From Hyphomonas beringensis (GTDB lineage: Bacteria > Pseudomonadota > Alphaproteobacteria > Caulobacterales > Hyphomonadaceae), in NCBI RefSeq assembly GCF_000682755.1, contig NZ_AWFF01000043.1, forward strand, positions 1 to 64,000: 64,000 nt of DNA. Direction: 5' to 3'. This document shows positions 36,114 through 45,163 of the stretch, in pieces (the first letter of the stretch is position 1; every line of letters begins with the position of its first letter). The notes below the pieces were generated by a model. It did no database searches and was not told where the DNA came from. It saw only the letters and a program-made list of their open reading frames with translations. Position numbers and translations under genes: made by a program.

Positions 36114-36791
36114 TTAGAGGCTTTTGGAGAAGGTCAGCACGACCCGCTCGTCTGCGATGTCGGTGTTGTCGATGTCCGTATCCCAGTAGCGCAGGTCGAT
36201 ATCGATGCCGACTGGCGTGGAATAGGTGCCGCCGAGTGACCAGTTCGTGTAGTCACCGCCAGCGTCATAGTCGTAATTGCCGACGCTGCCGTCCATGGAG
36301 AAGCTATCCGTGAAGGAATAGCCTGCAGTGGCCTGATAATACATGTTTTCATTATCAGGATCCCAGTAGACTTCGCCGCCAATGCCCAGACCGCTTGCGA
36401 ACTCATAGCCGAGAGCACCCTTGATCTCGACAAAATCATAGTCGGAATCGTCTGCATCCGGATAGGCGTAATAAATCACGCCAACATCCCAGGTCACGCC
36501 ATTGCTGAACGAGCTGGCCAGGCCAGCATAGAAGTCCAGCTCGACATTGGCGTCATCTGCGCCGTCTTCGAAGTCGACATTCGATGCCCATGTCCCCGCA
36601 TAGAAGATGTCGTTTGCGTAGTCGAATCCGCCGGAAACTGCCATGTCCCCATTGGACTGGGACACACCGCGCCAGACATAATCCGTGCCAAGCGCAACGT
36701 TGCCTGACCATTCTCCCTCAGCTGCTGCTGTACCAGCAACAGCCAGCATGGCTGCCAGTGCAACGCCCGCGCGATAAAGCTGCTTTTTCAT
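36114..36791 (-). CDS. TorF-family putative outer-membrane porin
   Basis: The 225-aa product has a signal peptide (AVAGTAAAEG) and then alternating beta-strand sequence. The N-terminal motif WSGNVALGTDYVWRGVSQSNGDMAVSGGFDY is characteristic of the TorF (TIGR02001) porin-like family. The composition is rich in Asp, Tyr and Gly, as expected for a small outer-membrane beta barrel. The substrate is unknown. It is a single gene with a strong terminator downstream. Confidence 0.85.
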   Translation of the reverse strand: MKKQLYRAGVALAAMLAVAGTAAAEGEWSGNVALGTDYVWRGVSQSNGDMAVSGGFDYANDIFYAGTWASNVDFEDGADDANVELDFYAGLASSFSNGVTWDVGVIYYAYPDADDSDYDFVEIKGALGYEFASGLGIGGEVYWDPDNENMYYQATAGYSFTDSFSMDGSVGNYDYDAGGDYTNWSLGGTYSTPVGIDIDLRYWDTDIDNTDIADERVVLTFSKSL

Positions 36792-36962
36792 TTTTTATAC
36801 CCCGTTGTTGAAATGCGCTGTCGCCAGCGCCACGCACAGAATTGCGCGGCTTCATCCGGGATCGGAAACAAATTTATGACGTTTTAGCGGGGCGTTTCGG
36901 AACGCCGCAGAATTGTGCAGCAGGCCGCGTCAATGCCTTAGCTTTGTGCGCGGCCTTGCCGG

Positions 36963-37778
36963 TCAGCGTGCCTTGGCAGGGGCGTATCCCAGATGCATTC
37001 CGGCATCCACGATCAGAGTTTCGCCGGTGACGTGGCGTGAGGCATCAGTCAGGAAGAAAAGCGCCGAATCGGCAATGTCTTCGGGGCCGCTGGCGACATT
37101 CAGCGGCACGGACGCGGCGACGCTTGCCTCCATTTTGAGGTATTGTTCTTCGTCCATCTGGTCCTTGAACCAGCGTGTGCCGATAAAGCCTGGGCAGATG
37201 GCGTTCACCCGGATGGCCGGGGCCAGCGCGCGGGCGAGCGACAGCGTCATTGTGTTGAGCGCGCCTTTCGTTGCGGCATAGGCCACCGAAGACCCTATGC
37301 CTGTAACACCCGCTATAGAAGACGTGTTCAGCACGGTTGCCGCGCGTCCTGTTTGCTCATGGCTTGCAACCATAAGGGGCTTGCAAGCCTGCATCATCAG
37401 GTAGGGGCCGACAACGTTCACGGCATAGAGGTGCAGGAAATCTTCGCGGTTGAGGGCGTCCAGATCCGCGTGATCGCGGGCATGCTTCGTGGTGCCTGCA
37501 TTGTTGACCAGAATATCGAGCCGTCCGAGCTGGGCAGCGGCGTCGGCCAGATTGCGACAGCCTTCCTCCGTGGAGACATCGGCCTGTATCAGCCGGGCCT
37601 GCGCGCCTTCTGCCTGACAGTCCGCGACGGTCGCTTCGCCATCTTCCACAGAGCGGCTGCAATTGATGATCACATCTGCGCCGCGCCGGGCGAGCCGCAG
37701 GGCAATTTCCCGTCCCAGGCCGGTGGCCGAGCCTGTGACGAGGGCTTTGCGTCCTGCAAGGTCTTTCTGGTCTGACAT
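36963..37778 (-). CDS. SDR family oxidoreductase
   Basis: The 271-aa product is a classical short-chain dehydrogenase/reductase. It has VTGSATGLGREIA for the cofactor, NNAGTT, Ser in SSIAGV, YAATKGA for the catalytic Tyr/Lys, and ICPGFIGT. The substrate cannot be named. Residues ARRGADVIINCSRS after the first strand could favour NADP over NAD, but this is weak. The ATG at 37778 is the family start. The open frame to 37844 lacks homology and overlaps the opposite upstream region. It lies alone, divergent from the gene at 37919. Confidence 0.87.
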   Translation of the reverse strand: MSDQKDLAGRKALVTGSATGLGREIALRLARRGADVIINCSRSVEDGEATVADCQAEGAQARLIQADVSTEEGCRNLADAAAQLGRLDILVNNAGTTKHARDHADLDALNREDFLHLYAVNVVGPYLMMQACKPLMVASHEQTGRAATVLNTSSIAGVTGIGSSVAYAATKGALNTMTLSLARALAPAIRVNAICPGFIGTRWFKDQMDEEQYLKMEASVAASVPLNVASGPEDIADSALFFLTDASRHVTGETLIVDAGMHLGYAPAKAR

Positions 37779-37918
37779 GATGAGGGCTCCCTTTGCATGA
37801 TTATTTTCCGTCCGTACCTGCGGGGAACAGGCTAATGTCGTCAACAGGTTTCATGGTTTCATCAAGGAAGCGGAAAGACCTGATTGATAGGTCTCTAAAG
37901 TATCTTGGAGGCCCCTTG

Positions 37919-38863
37919 ATGGACTTGAAGTCCAGCGATCTTGTGCAACGCATTCAATCTGCCGCGCGGCTATCCGAGGCAGATATGTGGCGTCTCGCGA
38001 CCGAAATGTGCGCAGATGGTATCCGCACGGCGTCAGAAGCCGAGGCGGTTTTGCACTGCCATGCCCGGCTGGACCGCCTGGAAGGGGACTGGCCCAAGCG
38101 CTTCACCCGAGCGCTGAGAGACTATCTGCTGCTGCGTACCGAGCCCGAGGGCGAAGTGTCGGCGGACAATCTCGCCTGGCTGAGAGAGCATGTTGCCCCG
38201 CAAGGCCGCGTCCGCACGAAGAGCGAGCTGGACCTCCTGATCATGATGTACAAACAGGCCGAGGACGTGACCGATGGTTATGGCGTCTTTGTGCTGGACG
38301 CCCTGTGCGAATGGCTGATTGCCGCCGGAAAGGTGGATGGGGACATTGTGGAGCGTATAGGAGCGGTGCTGGCGATGGGAGACAAGGGCGGAACGCCCTG
38401 GGTCAGCCATGCTGAGGCGGCCGTGTTGCTGCGCACGAATGATCGGCTGGGTCATGCGGGTGATGATCCGGCCTGGAGCCGCGTTTTCGCACGTGGGGTC
38501 GGCAATTATCTGATGGCGCGCGCGCATCCCAATCCGGAAAGTGACCGGCAGGCCCTGGCGCGGCAGAACTGGGTGGGATCGGCCGACAGCCGACCCGGTC
38601 AGTATATTGGCTGTCTGGCGCTTGGTTTTAACAAAGGCCGCTGGTTTGACGGTGTCAGCTTGTCTCCGGAGCAGGCCAGCCTTGCGCGGCAAATGGCTAG
38701 CGAGGCCGCCAATGACCAGGCCGTGGCCCAAATCCGGAAACGCAGCTGGTTGCGCCGACGGCTCGGCTGGGAGAAGACAGGTGAGGCAGATCGGGCTCTG
38801 GTGGACTTCCTCAATCAGGAAGCCCCCGGCCTGACGACTGGTCTGGTCGTGGCAACGGGATAA
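37919..38863 (+). CDS. Hypothetical protein, TerB-like helical layout possible
   Basis: The 314-aa product is soluble and helical, with stretches such as ADMWRLATEMCADGIRTASEAEAV and RVRTKSELDLLIMMYKQAEDVTDGYGVFVLDALCEWL. This recalls helical TerB-like proteins, but the match is not firm. A basic tail (RKRSWLRRRLGWEKTG) comes near the end. The ATG at 37919 has GGAG eight bases upstream and is preferred over 37793. It lies 16 bp before a potassium-channel gene, so a shared transcript is likely. Function unknown. Confidence 0.6.
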   Translation: MDLKSSDLVQRIQSAARLSEADMWRLATEMCADGIRTASEAEAVLHCHARLDRLEGDWPKRFTRALRDYLLLRTEPEGEVSADNLAWLREHVAPQGRVRTKSELDLLIMMYKQAEDVTDGYGVFVLDALCEWLIAAGKVDGDIVERIGAVLAMGDKGGTPWVSHAEAAVLLRTNDRLGHAGDDPAWSRVFARGVGNYLMARAHPNPESDRQALARQNWVGSADSRPGQYIGCLALGFNKGRWFDGVSLSPEQASLARQMASEAANDQAVAQIRKRSWLRRRLGWEKTGEADRALVDFLNQEAPGLTTGLVVATG

Positions 38864-38878
38864 TCAGGGGAGAGACCA

Positions 38879-39343
38879 ATGCTGTTTCTGAATCTCGCTA
38901 TGGCCTCGATCCTGGTCTTTGTTACTTTCCTTATACACTTCATTGGTCTGGTGGGGTTATCCGCGCTGATCCGCAATCGGCATGTCCATCATGTGAATAT
39001 CACGACTGTGGCGGGGCAGGGCGCGGCCATCCTGTTCATCGTGTTCAGCCTGTTCGCGCTGCACTCGGTTGAGATCTGGGTCTACACTTTTGTTTACAGA
39101 CTGCTCGGCATTTTCCCGGATATCGGCACAGCGGTCTATTATTCCACATCTGCCTTTACGACGGTCGGGTTCGGGGATGTCGTGATCGGCAAGGATTGGC
39201 GAATGCTGGGCGCTGCGGAGAGCATGAATGGCTTTCTGTTGATTGGCTGGTCGACCGCCTTCCTCGTCTCCATCACGGCCAAGGTGCGTGTGCTGGAAGC
39301 GCGGATTGAAGAGCTGGAAGAAGAGCCCGAGGAGCGCCGCTAG
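38879..39343 (+). CDS. Two-helix potassium channel-like protein
   Basis: The 154-aa product has an N-terminal hydrophobic segment, a second segment at about residues 50-75, a pore loop with the K+ selectivity filter TTVGFGD (Thr95 to Asp100), and a following inner helix (GFLLIGWSTAFLVSI). A short acidic coiled coil (VRVLEARIEELEEEPEERR) follows. This is an Ion_trans_2-type channel without a regulatory RCK domain. It follows the 314-aa gene by 16 bp and ends in a CTAG shared with the converging DUF2157-type gene. Confidence 0.85.
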   Translation: MLFLNLAMASILVFVTFLIHFIGLVGLSALIRNRHVHHVNITTVAGQGAAILFIVFSLFALHSVEIWVYTFVYRLLGIFPDIGTAVYYSTSAFTTVGFGDVVIGKDWRMLGAAESMNGFLLIGWSTAFLVSITAKVRVLEARIEELEEEPEERR

Positions 39344-40332
39344 GCGTTGCCAGCTTCGTCTTCGCCCGGGCGCAGCAGGAAGCGTGCTGCCGCCACGGCT
39401 AGCCCGACCAGAACCAGTCCGCCAATCACCAGGGTTTCCGGTTTGGCGCCCAGATACTCGAAATACTGGGTGTAGCCATGGATCGCCAGAAACACGATGG
39501 ACGTGATCGACAGGAAGCTGTTGCGGCGAACCATAATGATGGTAGCGATCAGGGCACCAGCCCAGCCTATGGTGAAGACATAATCGGGAATGGTCAGGGC
39601 GGTGTCGCGCCACTCTGAACGCTCCGACCAGCGGTCAGGCGCAAACCAGTGCTCACCCATGCGATCACCCCACAGCGAGCCAACCCAGAAGCCGAAATTC
39701 ATCATGAAGATGGCCGTACGGGCAGAGACGGTCAGCAGGGTCTGCCAGGTCTCGGCGAGCACGCAGCGCGCCTTGTACAGGCCGGCCGCCAGCAGGCCGA
39801 AGGCCACAATGGTGATCGTGGGTTCTTCAACAAACAGTGCATAGCTGGCGTGCCAGTATCCCGTGCCGGACCCCAGCACCGCGCCGAGCGACAGCACCGC
39901 GAAAGCGCCGAGGAGCGCCGACCGGAACCAGATGGCCGAGGCCGTCATGATCACGGCAATCATGACGGTGGGCAGCGTGCCGTCGTCAACGTCCTGAAAC
40001 TCCCATCCGACCCAGCCGGCAACGCCCAGCGTGCCCATCAGGACGAGCGCCATTGAAAGAGTTTTCAGGGAATGCCCCTTGGCGCTGCGGCGCAGAATTT
40101 CTGCCCCGATGAGAGACATGATGGCCAGGACAAGCCCTGTGATGGCGTTCGGAACCAGCGCGATCGTGCCCCCGGCAACAGAGATGGCGCCGAAAATCAG
40201 GAGGAGATTGATGAGCAGTGTGTTGCGCTGATCCGGCAGCGCGAAGCCCGACAGGCGCTCAGCTTCCGCGTGGTCAAGGTGTCCGTCGGCAACCAGCTTG
40301 TCGAGGTCCAGGGTGATCCGGCTCATCTGCAT
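39340..40332 (-). CDS. DUF2157-type membrane protein
   Basis: The 330-aa product has a short N-terminal soluble part (ITLDLDKLVADGHLDHAEAERLSGF), as in DUF2157 proteins, followed by about eight to ten hydrophobic segments. The function of the family is not known. It converges on the K+ channel gene. Upstream lies an 18-bp near-palindrome at 40343 that may control this gene or the biotin carboxylase gene on the other strand. An ATG two codons into the frame is an alternative start. Confidence 0.7.
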   Translation of the reverse strand: MQMSRITLDLDKLVADGHLDHAEAERLSGFALPDQRNTLLINLLLIFGAISVAGGTIALVPNAITGLVLAIMSLIGAEILRRSAKGHSLKTLSMALVLMGTLGVAGWVGWEFQDVDDGTLPTVMIAVIMTASAIWFRSALLGAFAVLSLGAVLGSGTGYWHASYALFVEEPTITIVAFGLLAAGLYKARCVLAETWQTLLTVSARTAIFMMNFGFWVGSLWGDRMGEHWFAPDRWSERSEWRDTALTIPDYVFTIGWAGALIATIIMVRRNSFLSITSIVFLAIHGYTQYFEYLGAKPETLVIGGLVLVGLAVAAARFLLRPGEDEAGNA

Positions 40333-40342
40333 AATCCTTAAC

Positions 40343-40360
40343 TTAGTGAGCGCTTACTAA
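40343..40360. promoter_or_regulatory. Palindromic operator-like site
   Basis: TTAGTGAGCGCTTACTAA is a near-perfect 18-bp palindrome (two symmetric mismatched positions). It lies 10 bp before the start of the DUF2157-type gene (minus strand) and about 110 bp before the pccA-type start. Such TTAGTRAGCGCTYACTAA sites resemble operators of TetR-family repressors. No TetR gene is adjacent. Confidence 0.5.
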
Positions 40361-40470
40361 CATAAGTGCGGCGTATTGGCAAGACGGTTTCCTCGATGGC
40401 AAATGTGGACATCCCGAAAAGAGCGGCTTACTGCAATGTCCGAAAGAGTTTGCAGTGGGCTAGAGACAGT

Positions 40471-42474
40471 ATGTTTAAGAAAATTCTGATCGCCAACCGG
40501 GGAGAAATCGCAGTTCGGGTAATCAAGACCTGTCGGCGCCTTGGCGTCAAAACGGTCGTTGTTTATTCGGATGCGGATGCAGGTTCGATGGCCGTCGAGA
40601 TGGCGGACGAGACCGTGCACATCGGCCCGGCGCCGGCTTCGGAATCCTATCTGGTCGCCGACAAGATCATCGCGGCGGTCAAGGAAACCGGCGCAGAAGC
40701 CATCCATCCGGGCTTTGGTTTCCTGTCCGAGAACCCTGCTTTTGCCAAGCGTCTTGAGGAAGAGGGCATTGGCTGGATTGGCCCAAATGCTCACGCCATT
40801 GAAGCGATGGGCGACAAGATCAGCTCCAAGAAACTCGCTGCCGAAGCTGGCGTGTCCACAGTGCCAGGTCATATGGGCCTGATCGAGGACACGAAGGAAG
40901 CGGTCAAGATTTCCCGTGAGATCGGCTATCCGGTCATGATCAAGGCGTCTGCCGGCGGCGGCGGCAAGGGCATCCGCATCGCCGAGAATGACAAGGAAGT
41001 CGAAGAAGGCTTCCCCGCCGTGAAAGCCGAGGCGAAGTCTTCCTTCGGGGATGACCGCGTCTTCATCGAGAAATTCATTCTTGAGCCGCGCCACATCGAG
41101 ATCCAGGTGCTGGGCGACAAGCATGGCAACTGCATCTATCTGAACGAGCGCGAATGCTCCATTCAGCGCCGGAACCAGAAAGTGATCGAGGAAGCGCCGT
41201 CTCCGCTGCTCGATCCTGAAACCCGCAAAAAGATGGGCGAGCAGGCCGTGGCCCTCGCCAAGGCTGTGAACTATGACAGCGCCGGCACCGTGGAATTCGT
41301 CGCTTCCGGCAAGGACAAGGGCTTCTACTTCCTTGAAATGAATACCCGCCTGCAGGTGGAGCACCCGGTGACGGAGATGATCACCGGCGTAGATCTGGTC
41401 GAGCAGATGCTGCTTGTCGCCTATGGCGAGACGCTGAAACTGAAACAGTCCGACATCGGCATCAATGGCTGGGCCGTCGAGAGCCGTGTCTATGCCGAAG
41501 ATCCGTATCGCAACTTCCTGCCGTCGATTGGCCGTCTTAAGCGCTTCAAGGCGCCGCCGGAAGGCAAGCTGGGCGAGGGCGAAGTGCGCATGGATTCCGG
41601 CGTGCGTGAAGGCGACGAGATTTCCATGTTCTATGACCCGATGATCGCCAAGCTGATCACCTGGGGCAAGGATCGTGATACGGCGCTGGATGTGCACGGG
41701 GAAGCGCTGGACCGTTTCCACATTGAAGGCATTCAGGACAACATGCCCTTCATTGCCGCTGTTATGGATGAGCCGCGCTTCCGCTCCGGCCAGATCACGA
41801 CGGCGTATATCAAGGACGAGTTCCCGGACGGCTTCAACGGGGTTGAGCCCACCGATGATCAGGAAACCCAGCTTATCTGCGCCGCGGCCTATGTGCATGG
41901 CTTCCTGTCGCGCCGCGCGGCGGACGTAAGTGGCCGCATGGCGCCGCCGGAAGAGGCGCGCTCGGAATGGGTCGTCATTCTGGGAGACAAGCACTATCCG
42001 GTGACACTGGAACTGGGCGATGTTGGCGAAGCGGAGATCACCATCAATGGCGGCAAGACGCATACGCTGGTGACCGGCTGGTATCCAGGCGTGCATCTGG
42101 TCGAAGGCCTGCTGGATGGACAGTCCTTTGCCGTGAAGTTCGCAGACCGGACCGAAGGGTATCTCTTCCGCCACCGCGGTGTGGCCCTGCGCGCCTTGGT
42201 CTGCACGCCTCAAGTGGCTGACCTGCATTCCCGCCTTCCTGAAAAGGAAAAGCCGGACATGTCCAAACTGGTCATCTCTCCGATGCCTGGTCTTGTCGTC
42301 TCGATGGATGTCGAAGTCGGCCAGGACGTGCAGGAAGGGGAGGCCGTTTGTGTTGTCGAGGCGATGAAGATGCAGAACATCATTCGCGCCGAAACCACGG
42401 GAACGGTCAAAGCCATCAATGTCGCCGCCGGTGACAGCGTGGCGGCCGATGAGGTCATGGTCGAATTCGACTAA
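40471..42474 (+). CDS. pccA: Propionyl-CoA carboxylase alpha subunit (biotin carboxylase + BCCP)
   Basis: The 667-aa product begins MFKKILIANRGEIAVRVIKT and has the biotin carboxylase ATP-grasp domain (SAGGGGKGIRI, RHIEIQVLGDKHGN, ECSIQRRNQK, FLEMNTRLQVEHPVTEMITG). It ends with the biotin domain carrying EAMKM near residue 633. The length and internal BT-type region fit a propionyl- or acyl-CoA carboxylase alpha subunit rather than AccC. The partner beta subunit is not in the window. A second, similar protein at 58970 belongs to leucine degradation. The ATG at 40471 fits the family exactly. Its 138-bp upstream region contains a palindromic operator-like site. Confidence 0.88.
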   Translation: MFKKILIANRGEIAVRVIKTCRRLGVKTVVVYSDADAGSMAVEMADETVHIGPAPASESYLVADKIIAAVKETGAEAIHPGFGFLSENPAFAKRLEEEGIGWIGPNAHAIEAMGDKISSKKLAAEAGVSTVPGHMGLIEDTKEAVKISREIGYPVMIKASAGGGGKGIRIAENDKEVEEGFPAVKAEAKSSFGDDRVFIEKFILEPRHIEIQVLGDKHGNCIYLNERECSIQRRNQKVIEEAPSPLLDPETRKKMGEQAVALAKAVNYDSAGTVEFVASGKDKGFYFLEMNTRLQVEHPVTEMITGVDLVEQMLLVAYGETLKLKQSDIGINGWAVESRVYAEDPYRNFLPSIGRLKRFKAPPEGKLGEGEVRMDSGVREGDEISMFYDPMIAKLITWGKDRDTALDVHGEALDRFHIEGIQDNMPFIAAVMDEPRFRSGQITTAYIKDEFPDGFNGVEPTDDQETQLICAAAYVHGFLSRRAADVSGRMAPPEEARSEWVVILGDKHYPVTLELGDVGEAEITINGGKTHTLVTGWYPGVHLVEGLLDGQSFAVKFADRTEGYLFRHRGVALRALVCTPQVADLHSRLPEKEKPDMSKLVISPMPGLVVSMDVEVGQDVQEGEAVCVVEAMKMQNIIRAETTGTVKAINVAAGDSVAADEVMVEFD

Positions 42475-42538
42475 GGCCCGGCCTGGTCAGATTAACCCGC
42501 TGCTAACCGAATTATACCGGTATCCTCTCCTTAACGGT

Positions 42539-42563
42539 GGGGGACAAAGAGATTTTGTCCCCC
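42539..42563 (+). terminator. Hairpin after pccA
   Basis: GGGGGACAAA (42539-42548) pairs with TTTGTCCCCC (42554-42563) over a short loop. Only a weak ATTCCC tail follows, so termination strength is uncertain. Confidence 0.5.
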
Positions 42564-42623
42564 ATTCCCATGGCCGGGAACGAAACATGTGTTACAAAGA
42601 CCGGCCTGCAACGGAGGGACGTC

Positions 42624-43136
42624 ATGGCACTTTATTTTAGTCCGAACGGACGCATCGCACAGTCGACATACTGGCAGGGCGTGATCGTTCTGCTGGTCAT
42701 CAGCGTGATTTTGACTGTTCTGTCGGCGTATTCTTCGCCGTTTATAGGCTTTCTATCGATACTCCTGTTCTGGCCCTGGATCGCCGTTCATGTGAAGCGC
42801 TTTCATGATGCGGGGAAAACAGGCTGGCTGACCGTCGCCATGGTTGTTCTGGCCATTATTGTTTCCTTTATCGCGGGCCTCATCCTGCCGCCGCTTTTTG
42901 GCGTCGATGTGGCTGGCATGCAGGCCGAGATGCAGCGAGATTTGGAAAACATGGCCGCCAGCAATGACCCTGCCGCCATGATGGCTGCCACGATGGAGCA
43001 TTCCCGCCGCATCGCCCAAGCCAGCCTTGTTCCGAATATCATTGCCTCCGCCCTGTCGGTCGGTGTGGTCGGATTTGTCATGGGGCTGTTCAAGTCAGAC
43101 CCGGTCGAAAACCAGTACGGTCCGCCGACAGCCTGA
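42624..43136 (+). CDS. DUF805 membrane protein (array member 1)
   Basis: The 170-aa product starts MALYFSPNGRIAQSTYWQGV, which is the DUF805 pattern (aromatic-rich N-terminus before the first helix). HVKRFHDAGKTGWL follows near residue 55. It has about four hydrophobic segments and ends SDPVENQYGPP, a typical DUF805 tail. The function of the family is unknown. ACGGAGGG lies just before the ATG at 42624. It is the first of four neighbouring genes of this type, with a strong terminator after it. Confidence 0.85.
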   Translation: MALYFSPNGRIAQSTYWQGVIVLLVISVILTVLSAYSSPFIGFLSILLFWPWIAVHVKRFHDAGKTGWLTVAMVVLAIIVSFIAGLILPPLFGVDVAGMQAEMQRDLENMAASNDPAAMMAATMEHSRRIAQASLVPNIIASALSVGVVGFVMGLFKSDPVENQYGPPTA

Positions 43137-43163
43137 ATTTCATCATTAGATTTGTAGTGGTCA

Positions 43164-43192
43164 GGGTATGGCGTTGCGCCATACCCATTTTT
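43164..43192 (+). terminator. Strong intrinsic terminator between DUF805 genes
   Basis: GGGTATGGCG (43164-43173) pairs with CGCCATACCC (43177-43186) and is followed by ATTTTTT. It separates array members 1 and 2. Confidence 0.9.
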
Positions 43193-43210
43193 TAAAGGGG
43201 ACCTTTAAGA

Positions 43211-43645
43211 ATGGTCAGTTTTCCAGACGCAGTAAAAATGTTCTTTGCCCGTTATACCGATTTTCAGGGACGGTCTCGCCGGTCTGAATACTGGTGGGTA
43301 CAATTGTTCAATTTCCTAGTGATGGTTGTGGGCATGGTGCTTGCTGGCGTCTTGGGCTCAATCGGGGCCTCCAGTGATGGACCCGGTCCTTTGGCCTATC
43401 TGGTCTTTATCGTTCTTGTTCTCTACGCCTTGGCAGTTCTCATCCCAGGTATCGCGCTGACAGTTCGCCGTCTGCATGATGTGAACATCACGGGCTGGAT
43501 TTTGCTGGCTGCACTGATCCCGTTCATTGGCAGCCTGGTGGGGATTGCCGTTTTTGTGATTAGCCTGATCCCTGGTACGGTTGGCCCGAACAAATATGGT
43601 TCTGATCCGAAAAACCCCGGCATGGCGGCAGATACCTTCGTTTAA
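43211..43645 (+). CDS. DUF805 membrane protein (array member 2)
   Basis: The 144-aa product contains FFARYTDFQGRSRRSEYWWVQLFN, the clearest DUF805 signature of the four, and then ALTVRRLHDVNITGWI and a C-terminal GPNKYGSDPK. It has four hydrophobic segments. In this member the tail GPNKYG is complete, whereas member 1 has NQYG. Role unknown. It lies between two intrinsic terminators, implying its own promoter in the short intervals around it. Confidence 0.88.
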   Translation: MVSFPDAVKMFFARYTDFQGRSRRSEYWWVQLFNFLVMVVGMVLAGVLGSIGASSDGPGPLAYLVFIVLVLYALAVLIPGIALTVRRLHDVNITGWILLAALIPFIGSLVGIAVFVISLIPGTVGPNKYGSDPKNPGMAADTFV

Positions 43646-43671
43646 GATCTGCCCCACATAGGTAAGATTGC

Positions 43672-43701
43672 AGAGCCGGGCCCTGTGCCCGGCTCTTTTT
43701 T
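43672..43701 (+). terminator. Strong intrinsic terminator
   Basis: AGAGCCGGGC (43672-43681) pairs with GCCCGGCTCT (43687-43696) over a five-base loop and is followed by TTTTT. It ends the transcript of DUF805 array member 2. Confidence 0.92.
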
Positions 43702-43790
43702 GTTGCATGCATTTATCGTTTATTGATAAGACGTGTACATAGAGAGGGGATGACCCTATCCGGGCGCGCACCTCAGGAGACCTGCACAAT

Positions 43791-44327
43791 ATGGACGTAC
43801 AACATGTCCTTCTCAGTCCGAAAGGCCGTATTGGCCCGCGCACTTTCCTGCGCGGCTTCATCCTGCTGACGGGCGGCTACATGCTGATGCAACTGGGGGA
43901 AGTCTTCATCTCGCCGGTCTTCGGCCTGATATCCCTGGGCTTTATCTACATGTATGTTTGCGTCTTCTCGAAGCGCCTGCACGATGCCGGGCAATCCGGC
44001 TGGCTCTACCTCTTGTTCCTGCTCGGCTACATTGTTGTGAACACCATCGTCACCATGGTGCTGCTGCCCATGCTGACGCCGCACGCCTATGAAATGTACA
44101 TGGAGTTCTTCGGCTATGTGATGAGCGGAGATTCCTCCAGTGCCGAGGCCTTCATGCAGGAAAACCAGTCTATCCTGGCGCGCGCCCTGTCGCCCACGCT
44201 GATCGCCAGCTTCCTGCTCAGCAGTGCTGTGCTTGGCTTTATCGGCAGCAGGCTGCCCTCTGACCCTGACAGCAATCGCTACGGTCCGCCTCCGGGCAGG
44301 GGCGGCGCGGCCAACACGTTTTCATGA
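43791..44327 (+). CDS. DUF805 membrane protein (array member 3)
   Basis: The 178-aa product has the DUF805 plan: LLSPKGRIGPRTFLRGF at the N-terminus, VFSKRLHDAGQSGWLYLLF, four hydrophobic segments, and a C-terminal SDPDSNRYGPPPGRGG. It is closest to array member 1 in size and layout. It lies 23 bp before the fourth gene, so members 3 and 4 are probably co-transcribed. Confidence 0.87.
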   Translation: MDVQHVLLSPKGRIGPRTFLRGFILLTGGYMLMQLGEVFISPVFGLISLGFIYMYVCVFSKRLHDAGQSGWLYLLFLLGYIVVNTIVTMVLLPMLTPHAYEMYMEFFGYVMSGDSSSAEAFMQENQSILARALSPTLIASFLLSSAVLGFIGSRLPSDPDSNRYGPPPGRGGAANTFS

Positions 44328-44350
44328 GTTCCTGAAAGGACTGCAAGACC

Positions 44351-45163
44351 ATGTCGTCTCATCATATGGCTGAACCCATCGATCACCACCGGCCCTGGAT
44401 CCGGGATGAACGGGATGATCCTGCACGGATGGACTGGCTGCAGACCTTGTTCAATCCCTTCGGCATGACCAGCAAGCTGCATTTCAGCCGGGCCTGGACC
44501 TTCATGTTCATGGGGCGCATTCTGTTGTTTATCGTGCCGGTCTTTTCGGTGTCCATCGCTAGCATGGCCGGGGCCGATCTTGGCGCAGCCTGGAAACCGC
44601 TCGGTTTCTTCCCGCTGCCCATACCTGCACTGCTGGTGCCGTTTTTCGTCTTCACGATTGTCACGGCCCTCACTTCCTGGGTCGCACATATGCGCCGTCT
44701 GGCAGATGCCAACCGTTCGACCCTGAAAGCGATGATCGTGTTGATTCCGCTTATTCTAGGGCTTGTCGGTTTTGCTGGCGGTGTAATGATGGGGGTCACA
44801 GGGTACGAAGCCCAGAAGGCTCAATCCGCGCCTGCAGCTGTTGAGAAGAAAGAAGAGGGCAGTGCGGCCGCAGATGCTGCCCCTGTCACAGAGGCCAAGG
44901 CTGAGGCTAAGCCAAAGCCAGCGCAGGCCCGTGGTCGCCGTGGCCCGCAGCCGACCATGAAACAAATGGCGCTGGGCGGGGGCATGGGGCTGGCCACTCT
45001 GTTGTGGGCACTAGCTGGGCTGCCGGTCATGTTGTGGACCCTGTTGCATGTCGCGCGTCTGCCGAATGGCGGTGTCGGCCCGTTGCGCACCGGGAGTGAT
45101 CTGACCCAGGAAGAGCAGCGCAAATTGTCCACCGCACCTAAACCCTATCAGACGACGGCCTGA
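44351..45163 (+). CDS. DUF805-like membrane protein (array member 4, divergent)
   Basis: The 270-aa product keeps elements of the DUF805 layout: an N-terminal [23 protein letters not shown] and [17 protein letters not shown] in the position of the KRLHDAG motif. It also has an Ala/Lys/Glu/Pro-rich hydrophilic insert (residues about 157-195) between membrane segments. The tail NRYG-type motif is absent. It may be a derived member. It ends overlapping the converging lipB gene by 16 bp. Confidence 0.7.
   Translation: MSSHHMAEPIDHHRPWIRDERDDPARMDWLQTLFNPFGMTSKLHFSRAWTFMFMGRILLFIVPVFSVSIASMAGADLGAAWKPLGFFPLPIPALLVPFFVFTIVTALTSWVAHMRRLADANRSTLKAMIVLIPLILGLVGFAGGVMMGVTGYEAQKAQSAPAAVEKKEEGSAAADAAPVTEAKAEAKPKPAQARGRRGPQPTMKQMALGGGMGLATLLWALAGLPVMLWTLLHVARLPNGGVGPLRTGSDLTQEEQRKLSTAPKPYQTTA

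Noticed and set aside
40357-42228. A 623-codon open frame on the minus strand opposite the PccA gene
   Set aside because: The plus strand encodes a complete biotin carboxylase with all motifs. The antisense frame has no domain pattern and arises from GC-rich codon bias.
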